Positions 54,724 to 64,000 of a stretch of 64,000 nt of DNA are shown piece by piece. The notes under the pieces are model-generated. The model was not told the DNA's origin. It searched no databases and saw nothing but the letters and a program-made list of their open reading frames with translations. The stretch spans positions 186,001 through 250,000 of the forward strand of contig JACKQL020000049.1 of NCBI GenBank assembly GCA_018296165.2. The letters are read 5' to 3'. The first letter of the stretch is position 1, and each line of letters opens with the position of its first letter. Source of the DNA: Termitomyces sp. T153 (lineage: Eukaryota > Basidiomycota > Agaricomycetes > Agaricales > Lyophyllaceae). Position numbers and translations under genes: made by a program.

Positions 54724-56100
54724 TATCTGAGACTAGCTTTTTGTTGAAGTTCGTCGAAGTAGGATGGGCGGGCACGATGCGGCGAGATAGTATGGAAGAA
54801 CGTTGAGAGAAAAAGCCACCTATTTATCTTGAACCATATCAGATTGTTCACCGTAGCTAAATACAATTGAAGAAGAAAAGGATTGTATAGCCATCTCCGG
54901 CCGTTTCTTTGTCAGTACCAAACTATCTTCTTTTCTATTTGTTCCAGCAAGTTTTTGTGTCGAGATGGGAAGTCTCGACACATCATTATTCAATGACTTG
55001 AAGGAACCTTACCTGTTTAGTCGTTCAGCTGCCTACACCTGTATTGTTACTAAATCACAAATACGCTGTGCTGAAACAACAAAAACAGTTACCGTCCGAC
55101 TCTAATTGTATTAAAAAGAAGCTTCCAACATCACATCATGTATGTGCTTGTTCTGAAGAATGAGAAAATAATGAAAAAAACAACCCTCTTAGTACAACAT
55201 AGAGTCCATATGGTATGTGGCGCCGACGAGTTGGCCATTATCACGAAACCGCCGGTATTATCATAACGTGGTTCGACTCCAAGGTTGGGTGTTGGATTTG
55301 ACTTCAAAGTGAGTTTGACTTGGCATCTAGCCGCAAGATTATGCCATCCTGGTGCGCTGGATAAGTTACTATTACAATAGGACTCTTGTGTTAAGAACAA
55401 GCTTTCTCTCAGACTAGGACTTCTATAGGTTGTCTGTGGGCGCTGAAAGAAAACGGCAAGTCTCCGTTGTTTTACCGGTTATTATGAAACTTGGTTAGTT
55501 TTGTTGTCCGCAAGACTGACTGTAACCAGGCATCGAGAAAATCTTCGGTTAGATAGTCAGAACTGGATACAATACATATGTTGTATTCATAATGTCCAGT
55601 GGGTCCCAGTGGCTTGGATATGTATTGTTCTTTGTGTTATTATTGGATCCGCGGTGGCAAAATCTGACCAAGATACAAACAAGGTATGCTGCATACCATG
55701 GATTCTCGACCGGAGAAAGCACTATTGTTACCAATTTCAATGTATCATAATTGTCAACTGCAGTATGAACATGAGGCAAATCGGAAATGGTCGCTATCTT
55801 GGAAGGCTGTCGTTCAGGCTGCCTCACTGTGACATAATCAGAGTGGAAAACAGTAGCTTCGTTGCACGTTAGACTAGATACATGAATAAATAATTAATCC
55901 TTTACCTTCGTTGCACGTCAGGCTAGATAAGGTGCAATGAAGGTGAATTCCACCTTTTATCATCAAGTCACATGATCCGTGACTTGTTACAATGTTACAA
56001 TTTTGATATCTACACTTGATAGCTAAGGACGAGTCAATAAAGAAACGCCTCGGTAGACCTAGTAAGTAAAATCACAACCATCACTGATCACTCAAACCTG
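54724..56100. other. 1.4 kb without a recognisable gene
   Basis: CpG-containing, host-like composition. Short open stretches on both strands (55131-55400 minus; 55501-55872 plus) overlap each other and have no domain. Two similar short blocks, cttcgttgcacgttagactagata (55857) and cttcgttgcacgtcaggctagata (55906), form a direct repeat of about 25 bp spaced 49 bp apart. No RNA gene seen. Confidence 0.4.
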
Positions 56101-56104
56101 CACT

Positions 56105-57960
56105 ATTTTATGTCCTCTTGCCTGCTCAACTGTTGCCAAGCCCACTGGTCATCATTCCTTTCCAAGATTTCCAATTCAAATATGCCCCTGGTGCCAAGAC
56201 CCTGCAGATGCTGCATCCAGATGGCCAGACTATGAACCTCAAGAAGGGGATGAAACTACTGTCAATCAGCGCCAAGCTCTCCTCAATCTTTACCACACCA
56301 CCTGGATATTTTCTTTTGAAACTTATTCCAACACACCATCACCTTCCATCAATACACTCTCTACCTTCTCCCTTCACAATTTTGAACTCCTTGACAAATT
56401 CAAAGCTGCCTATTGTGCCAATACCAAATGGCATACTCTCTTGCAACAGTGCAACAGAACTATCACCTAGCAAGATGATCTATCTAATCTTCCACAACAA
56501 TTGCCTTTTCATCCCTAGCCCCCTACATGCCAAAGTCCTCTACTCTCATCACCATTCTATTATCTCTGGGCACCCTCGCTATACAAGAACTTATGACAAT
56601 CTTTGATGAGACTTCTCATGGCCAGGGATGCAAACTTACTCCTGTGCTATGTCAAAACTTGCAAAACCTGTGCCTGCACCAAAAACATCACTCATAGATC
56701 CTATGGATTACTCCAGCCCCTCAACATTCCTAATTATCCTTGGTGCCTGATTCTATGATCTCATCACATGGTTATGATGCGGTTTGGGGTAATTTGTGAT
56801 CACATGACCTGAGCTGCCCACTCCATCCCTATCTGTGAAACTATGGATGCCCGGGGATTAGCTCATGTATACCTTGATCACATGGTCTGTCATCATGGAT
56901 TTTCCCAACCAATAGTCTCAGATTGTGGATCAGTCTTTGTGTCATCATTCCTCACTAATCTTATGTCCCTTGTAGGCATAAAAATGGGCCTGTCCACCAC
57001 TTACTCCCTGAACTGACAGACTCACCAAATGCACCAGCCAAACCCTTAAAAAATATATGCATGCATACACTTCTTACCAACAAGATGATTGGGTTGACTA
57101 CCTTGCTTTAGCTGAGTTTTCCTTCAATAATCACACCAACTCTTCTATCCAGCAATCCCCATTCTATGCCAATCTTAGCTACCATCCCAATTTTGAAGTT
57201 AAACTCACTGAATGCACCACTAACCTGGTGGCCACAGACCTTGCTAGCCAACTCCAAGAAATCCACAAAGAACTCTGTCTCAAATTACAACACACTAACA
57301 AATACATGGCCAAGTATTATGACTGCCATAATACATCAGTGCCTGAGTTCAAACCTGGTCAAAATGTATGGCTACTCCATCACAACATCAAGACCACTTG
57401 CCCCTCTGACAAACTCAATAATAGATGCCTTGATCCCTTCAAAGTTCTGGCATGCTATGGAATTTCATCCTACCTTCTTGAGCTTCCCCCTTCTTATTCC
57501 TGTCTTCATCCAGTCTTTCATGTCTCTCCCCTCAAACCTTGGACTCCTGCTTCAATCATCCTCAATTGTCTTCAATTTACTTCTGTCCTTCCAGCCAATG
57601 TTATTCCTGATCAACCACATAATATTGGATCTATCACAGACACTCAAAGGATTGGCTGGCTGTAGATACAACTACTTCATTTCATAGAACAACCTGCCCA
57701 ACTCTGAGAACTCTTGGATTCCTCAGATATCCCTTCCTCAATTCACAAAGTCCTTGAATACTGGCATAGATGCAATTTTATGCATCCTTGTCCCCCCCAA
57801 ATATACTTTACTTGCAAACCAACCCCAATGACCAAATTACCTGTACTTATCCAGCATTCCAACTCATCCATTCATCATCCTATCCACTCTCCATCTCCAC
57901 CTCCAGTACCTTCTCAATGCAACTCTGAACCTCTGCTCCAGACCACTATATAATCTGGTC
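56105..57960 (+). pseudogene. D2 Ty3/gypsy integrase and chromo-like tail
   Basis: In plus-strand frames: YSHHHSIISGHPRYTRTYDN (56540) with CKTCACTKNITHR (56660) gives the HHCC region. WVICDH-like, SIPICETMDARGLAHVYLDH and QPIVSDCGSVFVSSFLTNLM (56912) carry the second catalytic Asp. AYTSYQQDDWVDYLALAEFSFNNHTNSSIQQSPFY (57060-57165) is the late core. 57057-57665 is open for 202 codons and ends in the usual basic tail (FKPGQNVWLL, HPVFHVSPLKPW). QRIGWL...NSWIPLSDIPSSIHKVLEYWHR (57645-57770) resembles a chromodomain end. RT and LTRs are missing. Confidence 0.75.
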
Positions 57961-58012
57961 ACACTGCTTGTCCACTCAAATCTAAAGACTATGCTGACTC
58001 AATTCTCAAGAT

Positions 58013-58195
58013 ATAACATTTCTTTTATGGGTCATGCAGGTTACAATTCACACCTTGTAAGTCAAAACCAGTTGATTGATCTTGTCTACAAAGTATGAAG
58101 TAAGGTGCTGCCTTATGTATTTACCACAAGAGTATTTAATGGTAGCATCATGTGATGCTACCAAATAATAAAATAAGTAGATTAATATTATAGCA
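58013..58195 (-). repeat. C-family LTR fragment 1
   Basis: Aligns with 1330-1480 and 25735-25900 (tttatgggtcatgcaggttaca, gaagtaaggtgctgcctta, agcatcatgtgatgctacc). It lacks the gagtattcag...ctctgttaca end and stops at attaatattatag. Confidence 0.7.
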
Positions 58196-58260
58196 GAAGC
58201 CAAAGTGTTGCAGACAAATGTTTTGCTACATCCACCTGCACTGTGAATGAATATCATCAT
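58190..58260 (-). pseudogene. PIF1/Helitron-type helicase Walker A fragment
   Basis: Between two C-LTR pieces the minus strand reads MMIFIHSAGGCSKTFVCNTL and ASA. This is a P-loop of the PIF1/Helitron helicase type (xGGxGKTxxxNT) with the second conserved Gly changed to Ser. Only about 23 codons survive. Placement between the LTR pieces suggests that the C element inserted into a helicase gene or Helitron. Confidence 0.5.
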
Positions 58261-58411
58261 GTCTATGAACTATGAAGTAAGGTGCTGCCTTATGTAATTA
58301 CAGTAAGAGTATTTAATGGTAGCATCATGTGACACTACTAAATAATAAAATAAGTAGATTAATATTATAGAGTATTCAGAGGTAACGGGCACTCTGTTAC
58401 ATACCCTCCTT
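58255..58411 (-). repeat. C-family LTR fragment 2
   Basis: Aligns with fragment 1 from tatgaactatgaagtaagg onward and extends to the family terminus cgggcactctgttaca at 58411. It lacks the opposite end. About 120 bp are nearly identical to fragment 1, so the two are a recent direct duplication or paired partial LTRs. Confidence 0.7.
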
Positions 58412-58915
58412 TTGAGTGTGTTGATTCTGCAAGCAATAAAACAGATGTCTTATTCTATGCACCTGAGTATGTACCTGATGCTGGTAGGATGATATAACAT
58501 CCCCTGTCATGACAGGATAAGCCTGATACAACCACAGTTGTAATTACAGCACTGCCTGTTATATCAATCACATTGTGATAATGTTAACAGCATCAAATGT
58601 TGAACTGGACAAAAAGAATTCAACCAAAGGGGATTAAACCTATAACCTTCTGGATGACAGGCACAACTCTAAGCAAGAAATAATAGAACCACTGAACTGA
58701 CAAACTGAGTGGTAACTCTTGATACATTAAGCCTATGTACTCACAGGGCCTGCCTGTTAAGCACATGGTTAGCCTGGTTAGAGCTCAGTTAGAGTTCAGG
58801 TTAGGTAGTTAAAGGTTTGGTTAGGTTCTTTAAGGTTTTCTTAATATGCTTAGGGTTCCAGGGATATTTAGAAGGGAAGCTTGCTCCCTTTATTACAATA
58901 ACTTTGTATGATGAT
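58412..58915. other. 504 bp, repeat-like, no gene
   Basis: Contains a weak tRNA-like B-box (ggggattaaacct, 58629-58641, minus) like the cluster at 4.7-5.7 kb, and a ggttag-rich stretch (58765-58850). No open frame of interest. Confidence 0.4.
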
Positions 58916-58918
58916 TAA

Positions 58919-58998
58919 GGTTCCATTGTGAAGTGGTTATTGTTGTTGTTCCAATGATTGTTTTTGGGATCGTGGTCACAGGTTCAATTCTCCCTAAA
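58919..58998 (+). repeat. tRNA-Val-like SINE head
   Basis: Starts ggttccattgtgaagtggtt and, 55 bp later, has caggttcaattct, a B-box-like core. The opening resembles a eukaryotic tRNA-Val start (ggttccatagtgtagtggtt). The middle is too long and no acceptor stem closes, so it is not a working tRNA. A low-complexity attgttgttgttcc stretch lies between. It probably heads a short SINE ending near 59130. Confidence 0.45.
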
Positions 58999-59149
58999 CT
59001 TTGGCCGAAAATTACCAGGCACCTGATACTGGAATCACAATGCTGGTTATAGATTATGCTGTAAGTACAGGCTGTTGTTATAATAAATGCACTGTATAGC
59101 CTGGAAGATGTGTCACCTGAGTCTGACACATACCACGACCCTCACAACT

Positions 59150-60032
59150 CAGTCCTCACGCAGTTACAAATGACATCAATTGACTCTGCATATTTACATC
59201 TACAAACTCATCCTATAAAATACATTGACGACTTCTCTACTAGTTTTAACTCACCTAACTCCTACCCTAGTACTAAGTAGTTCCCAATTCAACACAACTT
59301 TTTCCTTGCCTCGCCCACGTGACACTCGGTGGCGAGTCATTATAAGTATCGATACCAAGTGCATCTGCGGTCTCTTCTTTCATTGACTGACGTGTAAGCA
59401 GTACGTGTCGAGCTGGAAAGCAAGTGCTTGTAAATGTACACCACCTGATGAAGCTTGTTGGCGGGACTGTATCATTATGCGGAGAAATTTGATGACATAT
59501 TATGGGAATACTGAAATGCGTGTTGACTCGGACACGTACAACACACTATGCCTCTCATCACAAACTTCTGTAGATATGATAGCAAAGCATAGCTCTAGGA
59601 CCATCTGCTTTCCAGCAGGGTGCGCAAAGGACCCAACACATGCGCATAGGGACAGCGCATCCAAAGACGCAGATCACTTCACATTTAGTACCAAACGAAA
59701 ATGATGCGTTATTGACTTTTTTTAAAAAAAAGGGAGAGAAAATGCGTGCTTGAGAATATAACAACACAACAAGGTATGAAACGTCTATCAGAGACGAAGA
59801 CAATATCGACACCAAGTTGGAGAGCCGAGGGTTGTCAAAGAGTTGGAAGAGTAATAATACAACCTCGACGAACGTGGTCAAAAACCGTTCCAGTGTTTTT
59901 GAACCTTCGTCCGAGTCGGAGAGGGATGTCTTGTTTTATACAACAATAGCCAAAACGGCAATGCTTGAACATGGCAGAAGCCATGTCTGAACTTATACAA
60001 TTACTCGGTCTGCACCGAATCTCACGACGACT
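59150..60032. other. 883 bp, host-like, no gene recognised
   Basis: CpG is present. An open plus stretch (59405-59704) and several minus pieces lack recognisable domains. A poly-A-rich run (59717-59735) and TATA-like ttataagtatc (59339) are visible. Nothing firm can be called. Confidence 0.35.
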
Positions 60033-60744
60033 ATGGCCGGAGTTAATGATAAGTACTTTTCATAATATAGGGGCGCACTCGTGGCCTGTGGGAGGGACTC
60101 ACCGTTCGAAGGAGCACGACGAGAACGGCCGCGTTGTCTGTCCAGACCCTCTTGCTACTCTCAAGCTGTACAAGGATCAATGAAAGTTCGGAGGGATTGA
60201 TATTCATGACATTTGTAGCATCACGTAGTAGGAACTGTGGTTTCAAAGAACCAGCGTCTGAGAAATTTGGATATATTCCAGGACACAGCCTGAAACACAC
60301 CCTCTCAAAAACTTGTGAACTGGGCAACGACCGGTTACTAAGAATTCAATCGAGATCGCGCAGATCGTCCATCTGTAGTTCAAAGTTACCATAGCCCGAC
60401 GACTGTGAATGAAGTCCTTTCAATCAGCAGTGATTATTTCATGATGGACAGTTGAATCACCCCAATTCCTGACAAAGTTTGACATGCAATCTTCCACAAA
60501 ATTTGTGACGTTTCATTACATTCCCTGTATGTAATAGCGCTCACCGTTTGTATAAGCTCAGACTTGTCTCTCAAAGATCTGGCGACCCCGTGGCACAGCA
60601 AGCGGAACCATATTCACCACCATCACGACCTTGGTCTCAACATCGCATGGGAATCCCAAGTTATCATGAAAAATGATTGCTTACCCGTACATAGCGGCGA
60701 CCACCAGTCGACCTCTTGACTTCACTGGCAGCTGGTTGTGCCAT
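60033..60744 (-). CDS. unrecognised small multi-exon gene
   Basis: A plausible minus gene starts at 60744 with MAQPAASEVKRSTGGRRYV. An intron gtaagc...cgccag joins it to RSLRDKSELIQT, a gtgagc donor follows, and after cacag come SSGYGNFELQMDDLRDLD. A later exon (about 60310-60095) reads FERVCFRLCPGIYP, FSDAGSLKPQFLLRDATNVM, PSELSLILVQLESSKRVW and TDNAAVLVVLL; a gtgagt...catag intron (60103-60053) then gives a short end, RTSS, and stop. One junction near 60340 is not resolved. No known domain. A helical, possibly DNA- or protein-binding C-terminal part is guesswork. Confidence 0.45.
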
Positions 60745-61932
60745 ATTCAATCGATCCTCTTAAGTGGATATGTACTCGCGATCAGTCACGACGCTGATAG
60801 TATGCTGTAGTAGAAGTATCGCCATCTCATATCCCAAGCATCTTGGTACCATCCAGTTTCCCAGACCGAACGTGTATGCAACCTTTCTGGTACTAGTCTC
60901 GATCACTAGACGTTCATGAGGGCGGATCATAAGCATGCATGCATGTACTCCAAGATGATCTAATACCGTCTGGAGTTCGTCCAGGTAACACGAGACTCCT
61001 CTAGATGTATCGATTGACAAGGTGGCCTCCTTAAATGGGAATGTCGGCCACTTCAGATAGCACGAGGCTGGTTCCTCGTACTCGACTCGTCAAGAAGCAC
61101 GACTCGGCCAAGCCCAAATGTTAGAATGAATCTTCGTTTCTGTTGCGTCTATTATAGGTGATGGTACACGGATATAATGACCGGCCAGTAGATAGAGAGA
61201 GACGGAGAGATATAGAGAAGTGGAAGAACAGATGAGGCGGCCGTAACCCGAACAAGAACAAAAACAAGCGATTGGGGAGATGACGATGACAAACAACTGA
61301 GGAAAAGAGGAAAGCCATGGTAGATGATGAGTATAGAGAGTGAAGCAAAAGTAGCGTGAAGTAATTAATCAGAAGGGAGAACGAGAAAGGGCTATGAAGT
61401 GCAGGGGTGAATGACGACCATTGGGTAAATAATGAATGTGGATGGATGCAATGCGAATGCAGAAATATGAACGGACGAAAATAATTGCAGACAAGATGTT
61501 GAATGTTGTCGGTATGGGAGTGTACTGCGGAGTGATGAATGCATTATGCACTTGTAGTTGCCACGGGGTGTGGGCCGACGAAAGTTTGAGCCGAGCTGCG
61601 ATGATTAGGTGGCAGACGCGACACGAGAATGACGTTTCGTCCCTAGGTTGTTATGTGGTCGTAGATGTATAAATATAAGACAACCGTACAGGCGGCGGCA
61701 CAACAAAGCCGGAAACTGACTCCTAGAAACGGCCGTGTTGCTGAAGGTGCTAGAAAAACAGGGGTGGTTCGAGAATTCGTAAATGGGGATATGAGACAGG
61801 TATACAGTTGTAGCATGATTTGAAAAAGAACAATATACAATCGTTCGGTGTGTGTCGCCAGCAAAACGGGAATGGGGAGCCTGCACAGAGCAGGAGAGCG
61901 AATGGGAAGCGCAAGTACATAATAAAAAGACC
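60745..61932. other. 1.2 kb intergenic region with no assigned gene
   Basis: Host-like composition. A minus open stretch at 61020-60760 (86 codons, GVSCYLDELQTVLDHLGVHA) reads like protein but lies upstream of the proposed start at 60744 and could be an extra exon. 61100-61900 is the kinase's downstream side with purine-rich runs (gagagagacggagagatatagag, 61194-61216) and no gene. Confidence 0.4.
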
Positions 61933-63891
61933 TTATACCTCCTCCGGGATACTCAACGAAAAGTAAGGGTGGCTGAGGGCGTCTCGGACAGTGATACGCT
62001 GTGCAGGATCAAAGCAGAGAAGCCGTTGAACCAAGTTCAAGAATTGTCGATTGATAATATCGGTGGGTGGTATGACATCCTAGATATCGAAGGTCAGTCA
62101 AGCAGCACAAGAAAACGCATAAGCTACAAACCGTTAGTGGACGCGTTGCGCGAACCTCCTTCTTACTTTGTCGAGAGGCTTTTGCTTTTGGCCAGTCGAG
62201 CTTCGCGCCTTCCTTGAAAAATTCAGGCTTAGAGCGCGCACCCGCCCGAGCAAATCGCTCTGGTATCTTGCCCATAACCATCTCCATCATAGCGAGGTGT
62301 TCCAGGTTGTCGTGCGTCTGGAACAACGCGATCCCAGTATAAAACTCCACCAGGATACATCCAAGGGAGTAAGCATCGCAGGGATAGGACCAGCCTAGAC
62401 CTATATGACGAGTCAGAGTGTGTGATAAAGAGAATAAGGTTGTCTCATACCTAGAATGATCTCGGGAGCACGATAGTGTCGGGTAGACACCACAGTTGAA
62501 TGGTATTCGGACTCGAATGTGGCAGATCCAAAATCAATTAGCCGGATTTCAGTCGATTCCAATATACGCTTCATCTTGGGAGTTGAATTTCGCTGGACAA
62601 CGTACGATTGAAAATTTTACAGATATAGAACAAGAATTGTGCCCACCTTGCCGCTAGAAGAAGGCACCGAAACTGTCCGGTAATCATTACAAACAAGCAA
62701 GATATTTTCTGGCTTCAGATCAGTGTGGATTAGATGGAGATCGTGGAGAACTGCATTTCCCGGATGAGGAGTCATCAAAGCATCCAGCAAGATTAAACAT
62801 ACATGCCACGCTGCCTAACAGTTGTCGAGCAAAATCCTGAATGTGGTGACGAGGAAAAGGGGCGAATTCATTCTCCTTGAGGAAGTCGTATACACACATT
62901 CCCAGGAGCTCTGAGACCAAACATATGTGGTTCCGATGATCAAACCAGTGAAGTAGATGTATGCATTTGCTGTGAAAGGGATAAGAGGAATGTTGTGAGA
63001 AAATGGAAGCGATGCGTACTTCCTGTTGAGTGGATCACGTTCTTTAAGTTTTTGAAGCACTCGGACCTCGATTTTACTGGCATCACGATACTTAGGAATA
63101 GCTCGAATAATCTTGATTGCCACCCGAGTACTGGTATGGGTATCGATCGCTTCAACGACCTTGCCGAAAGTTCCTTGTCCGAGTAGTCGGACAGTTCGAT
63201 CTGTGAAGGGGAGTAAGTAGTTGAACTGGAAACAGTGATCGTATGAAAGACGTACAGCGTCTGTAAAGAATATCATCGGGTACAATGATGTAGTGTCCTT
63301 CCTTGTCGTCACAAACAGAGCTCTTAGAAGCCTGAGAACCAGATCTGTCGACATGTGTAGGAAACCAGAAGTAGATGGAAAACCTACATCGTCGGTGGCG
63401 GCAGTGCTTTTGCTGTCCCAGGACTTTGTCTGGGCTACTTGCTGCGCCTGGTGACCGCTGGCAGCAAGTTTCTTCGTGACCGGCGCACGGACCTCCTCGG
63501 GATGTTCCCGTTTTCTCTTCTTTGGAGCAGGTGCCACGATTGCAGATGAGGAGGTGGAAGAAAGGGCCTGGGCCTCTGCAGCAGCCCTGGCCCTCGTTCT
63601 TATCGGGGCAGAGTAAATCGGGGGCTGATAAGAGGCTGAAAAAGCGCCGGTATGGGTCGTAGCGGGTGAGAGAGTTGGTGGAGGAGGTGTATCTTCGATG
63701 ACGATCACTTCTCTGAGGGTGCCGTCGCTGTCTACTTCCTGGACCTCGCTGTAGCTGACAGTATACTGATGTGCGCGTTTGCGCTTGCGAGCGGTGAGCG
63801 GTGGGGTGGGCATTACGCTTGGACCAGGGTTTACATTGTGATGGGCGTAGTGGTGGCCCAAAATTGGCGGAAGCTGGTGGACCGCCTGCAT
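61933..63891 (-). CDS. LAMMER (CLK/Kns1-type) dual-specificity kinase
   Basis: Eight minus exons: 63891-63388, 63331-63256, 63200-63020, 62969-62803, 62750-62647, 62592-62451, 62400-62132 and 62079-61933. They sum to 1590 nt (529 residues plus stop), and every junction is in phase. LAMMER kinases phosphorylate SR splicing factors and act in stress and cell-cycle control. The N-terminal 168 residues are low-complexity with basic stretches (ARKRKR, KKRKREH), probable nuclear signals. Kinase landmarks: GQGTFGKV (about 200), [14 protein letters not shown] (about 317), DFGSA (about 357) and STRHYRAPE. The signature reads EHLAMMEMV where EHLAMMERI/V is usual, so its Arg is Met. The C-terminus [13 protein letters not shown]...[13 protein letters not shown] is typical. 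An in-frame Met at 63987 is an alternative start. Confidence 0.93.
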
Positions 63892-64000
63892 GGTCTGGGC
63901 GAGGATGAACGACGTGGTGGCAGACGGAAAGAGGGAAACGGGGCGAGTTTGGAATTCGACAGCTAAATGGAGGTCACCCACCACCAACCAAACCGTATCT

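Noticed and set aside
58919..58998. Functional tRNA-Val gene
   Set aside because: The start matches, but the anticodon region is replaced by a low-complexity stretch and no acceptor stem closes.
59405..59704. Possible FAD-oxidase N-terminus (CKCTPPDEACW)
   Set aside because: Only the short Cys-rich start resembles that family; nothing after it matches, and no signal peptide or later FAD-binding block is present.

Overview
This window is a fungal nuclear contig. The genes are dense in 50-60 bp GT...AG introns, and the LTR retrotransposons are chromovirus-like Ty3/gypsy elements. The gene and element types fit a transposon-rich basidiomycete of the Agaricomycetes; that placement is inference from protein style, not from a search. 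Only a few loci look like ordinary host genes: a SelO pseudokinase-fold AMPylase (26532-29063, minus, 8 exons), a truncated Bsd2/Ndfip-like membrane protein fired divergently from it (29172-29693, plus), an HExxH putative metallopeptidase (53499-54714, minus, 3 exons), an unrecognised small multi-exon gene (about 60033-60744, minus) and a LAMMER/CLK kinase (61933-63891, minus, 8 exons). An ankyrin-repeat gene fragment (about 25951-26210) is cut off by a retroelement.

Most of the rest is nested transposons. I name families by letter. Family C is a Ty3/gypsy element with short (about 216 bp) LTRs and a DSGS-type protease. Family B is a chromovirus (gag, protease, RT, RNase H, integrase, chromodomain) with LTRs of about 370-560 bp. 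Family A has LTRs of about 1.15-1.4 kb and no recognisable pol. E is a solo LTR. D is another Ty3/gypsy group, and a Ty1/copia fragment lies at 51.7-53.2 kb. The best resolved nest is three deep: C1 (5' LTR 25729-25944) carries B1 (12322-25530, target duplication GTTTG) in its gag, and B1 carries A1 (17228-24168, target duplication GTGCC) in its own gag. A 935 bp tRNA-promoter SINE (9452-10386) with a 13 bp target duplication also sits in the C1 gag. A second C copy is interrupted by B3 (41501-47023) and a solo A LTR (38718-39871, duplication ATAGC). B2 (31863-36825, duplication ATAAT) interrupts an adjoining decayed sequence. The SINE-like cluster at 4.7-5.7 kb contains about five tRNA-like modules.

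Three system-level signals stand out. (1) In families A and B the sequence just after the 5' LTR is complementary to the probable 5' end of the element's own transcript, so both look self-primed like Tf1/sushi elements. (2) Element decay is dominated by CpG to TpG/CpA change; this has converted RT catalytic Asp codons to Asn and created many stop codons, while host genes keep CpG. (3) Element A1 contains, on the strand opposite to its own transcription, a spliced coiled-coil gene (18630-19826) that is now disabled.

Left to right: 1-8.4 kb, fragments of A, C and D elements, an acidic-repeat ORF and the SINE cluster; 8.4-25.9 kb, the C1/B1/A1 nest; 26-30.4 kb, host island; 30.6-53.2 kb, second nest of C, B, A, E and copia elements; 53.5-54.7 kb, host gene; 56.1-58.4 kb, D-type integrase and C LTR remnants; 59.3-64 kb, host region with the kinase. 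No rRNA gene, intact tRNA gene or CRISPR array was seen.
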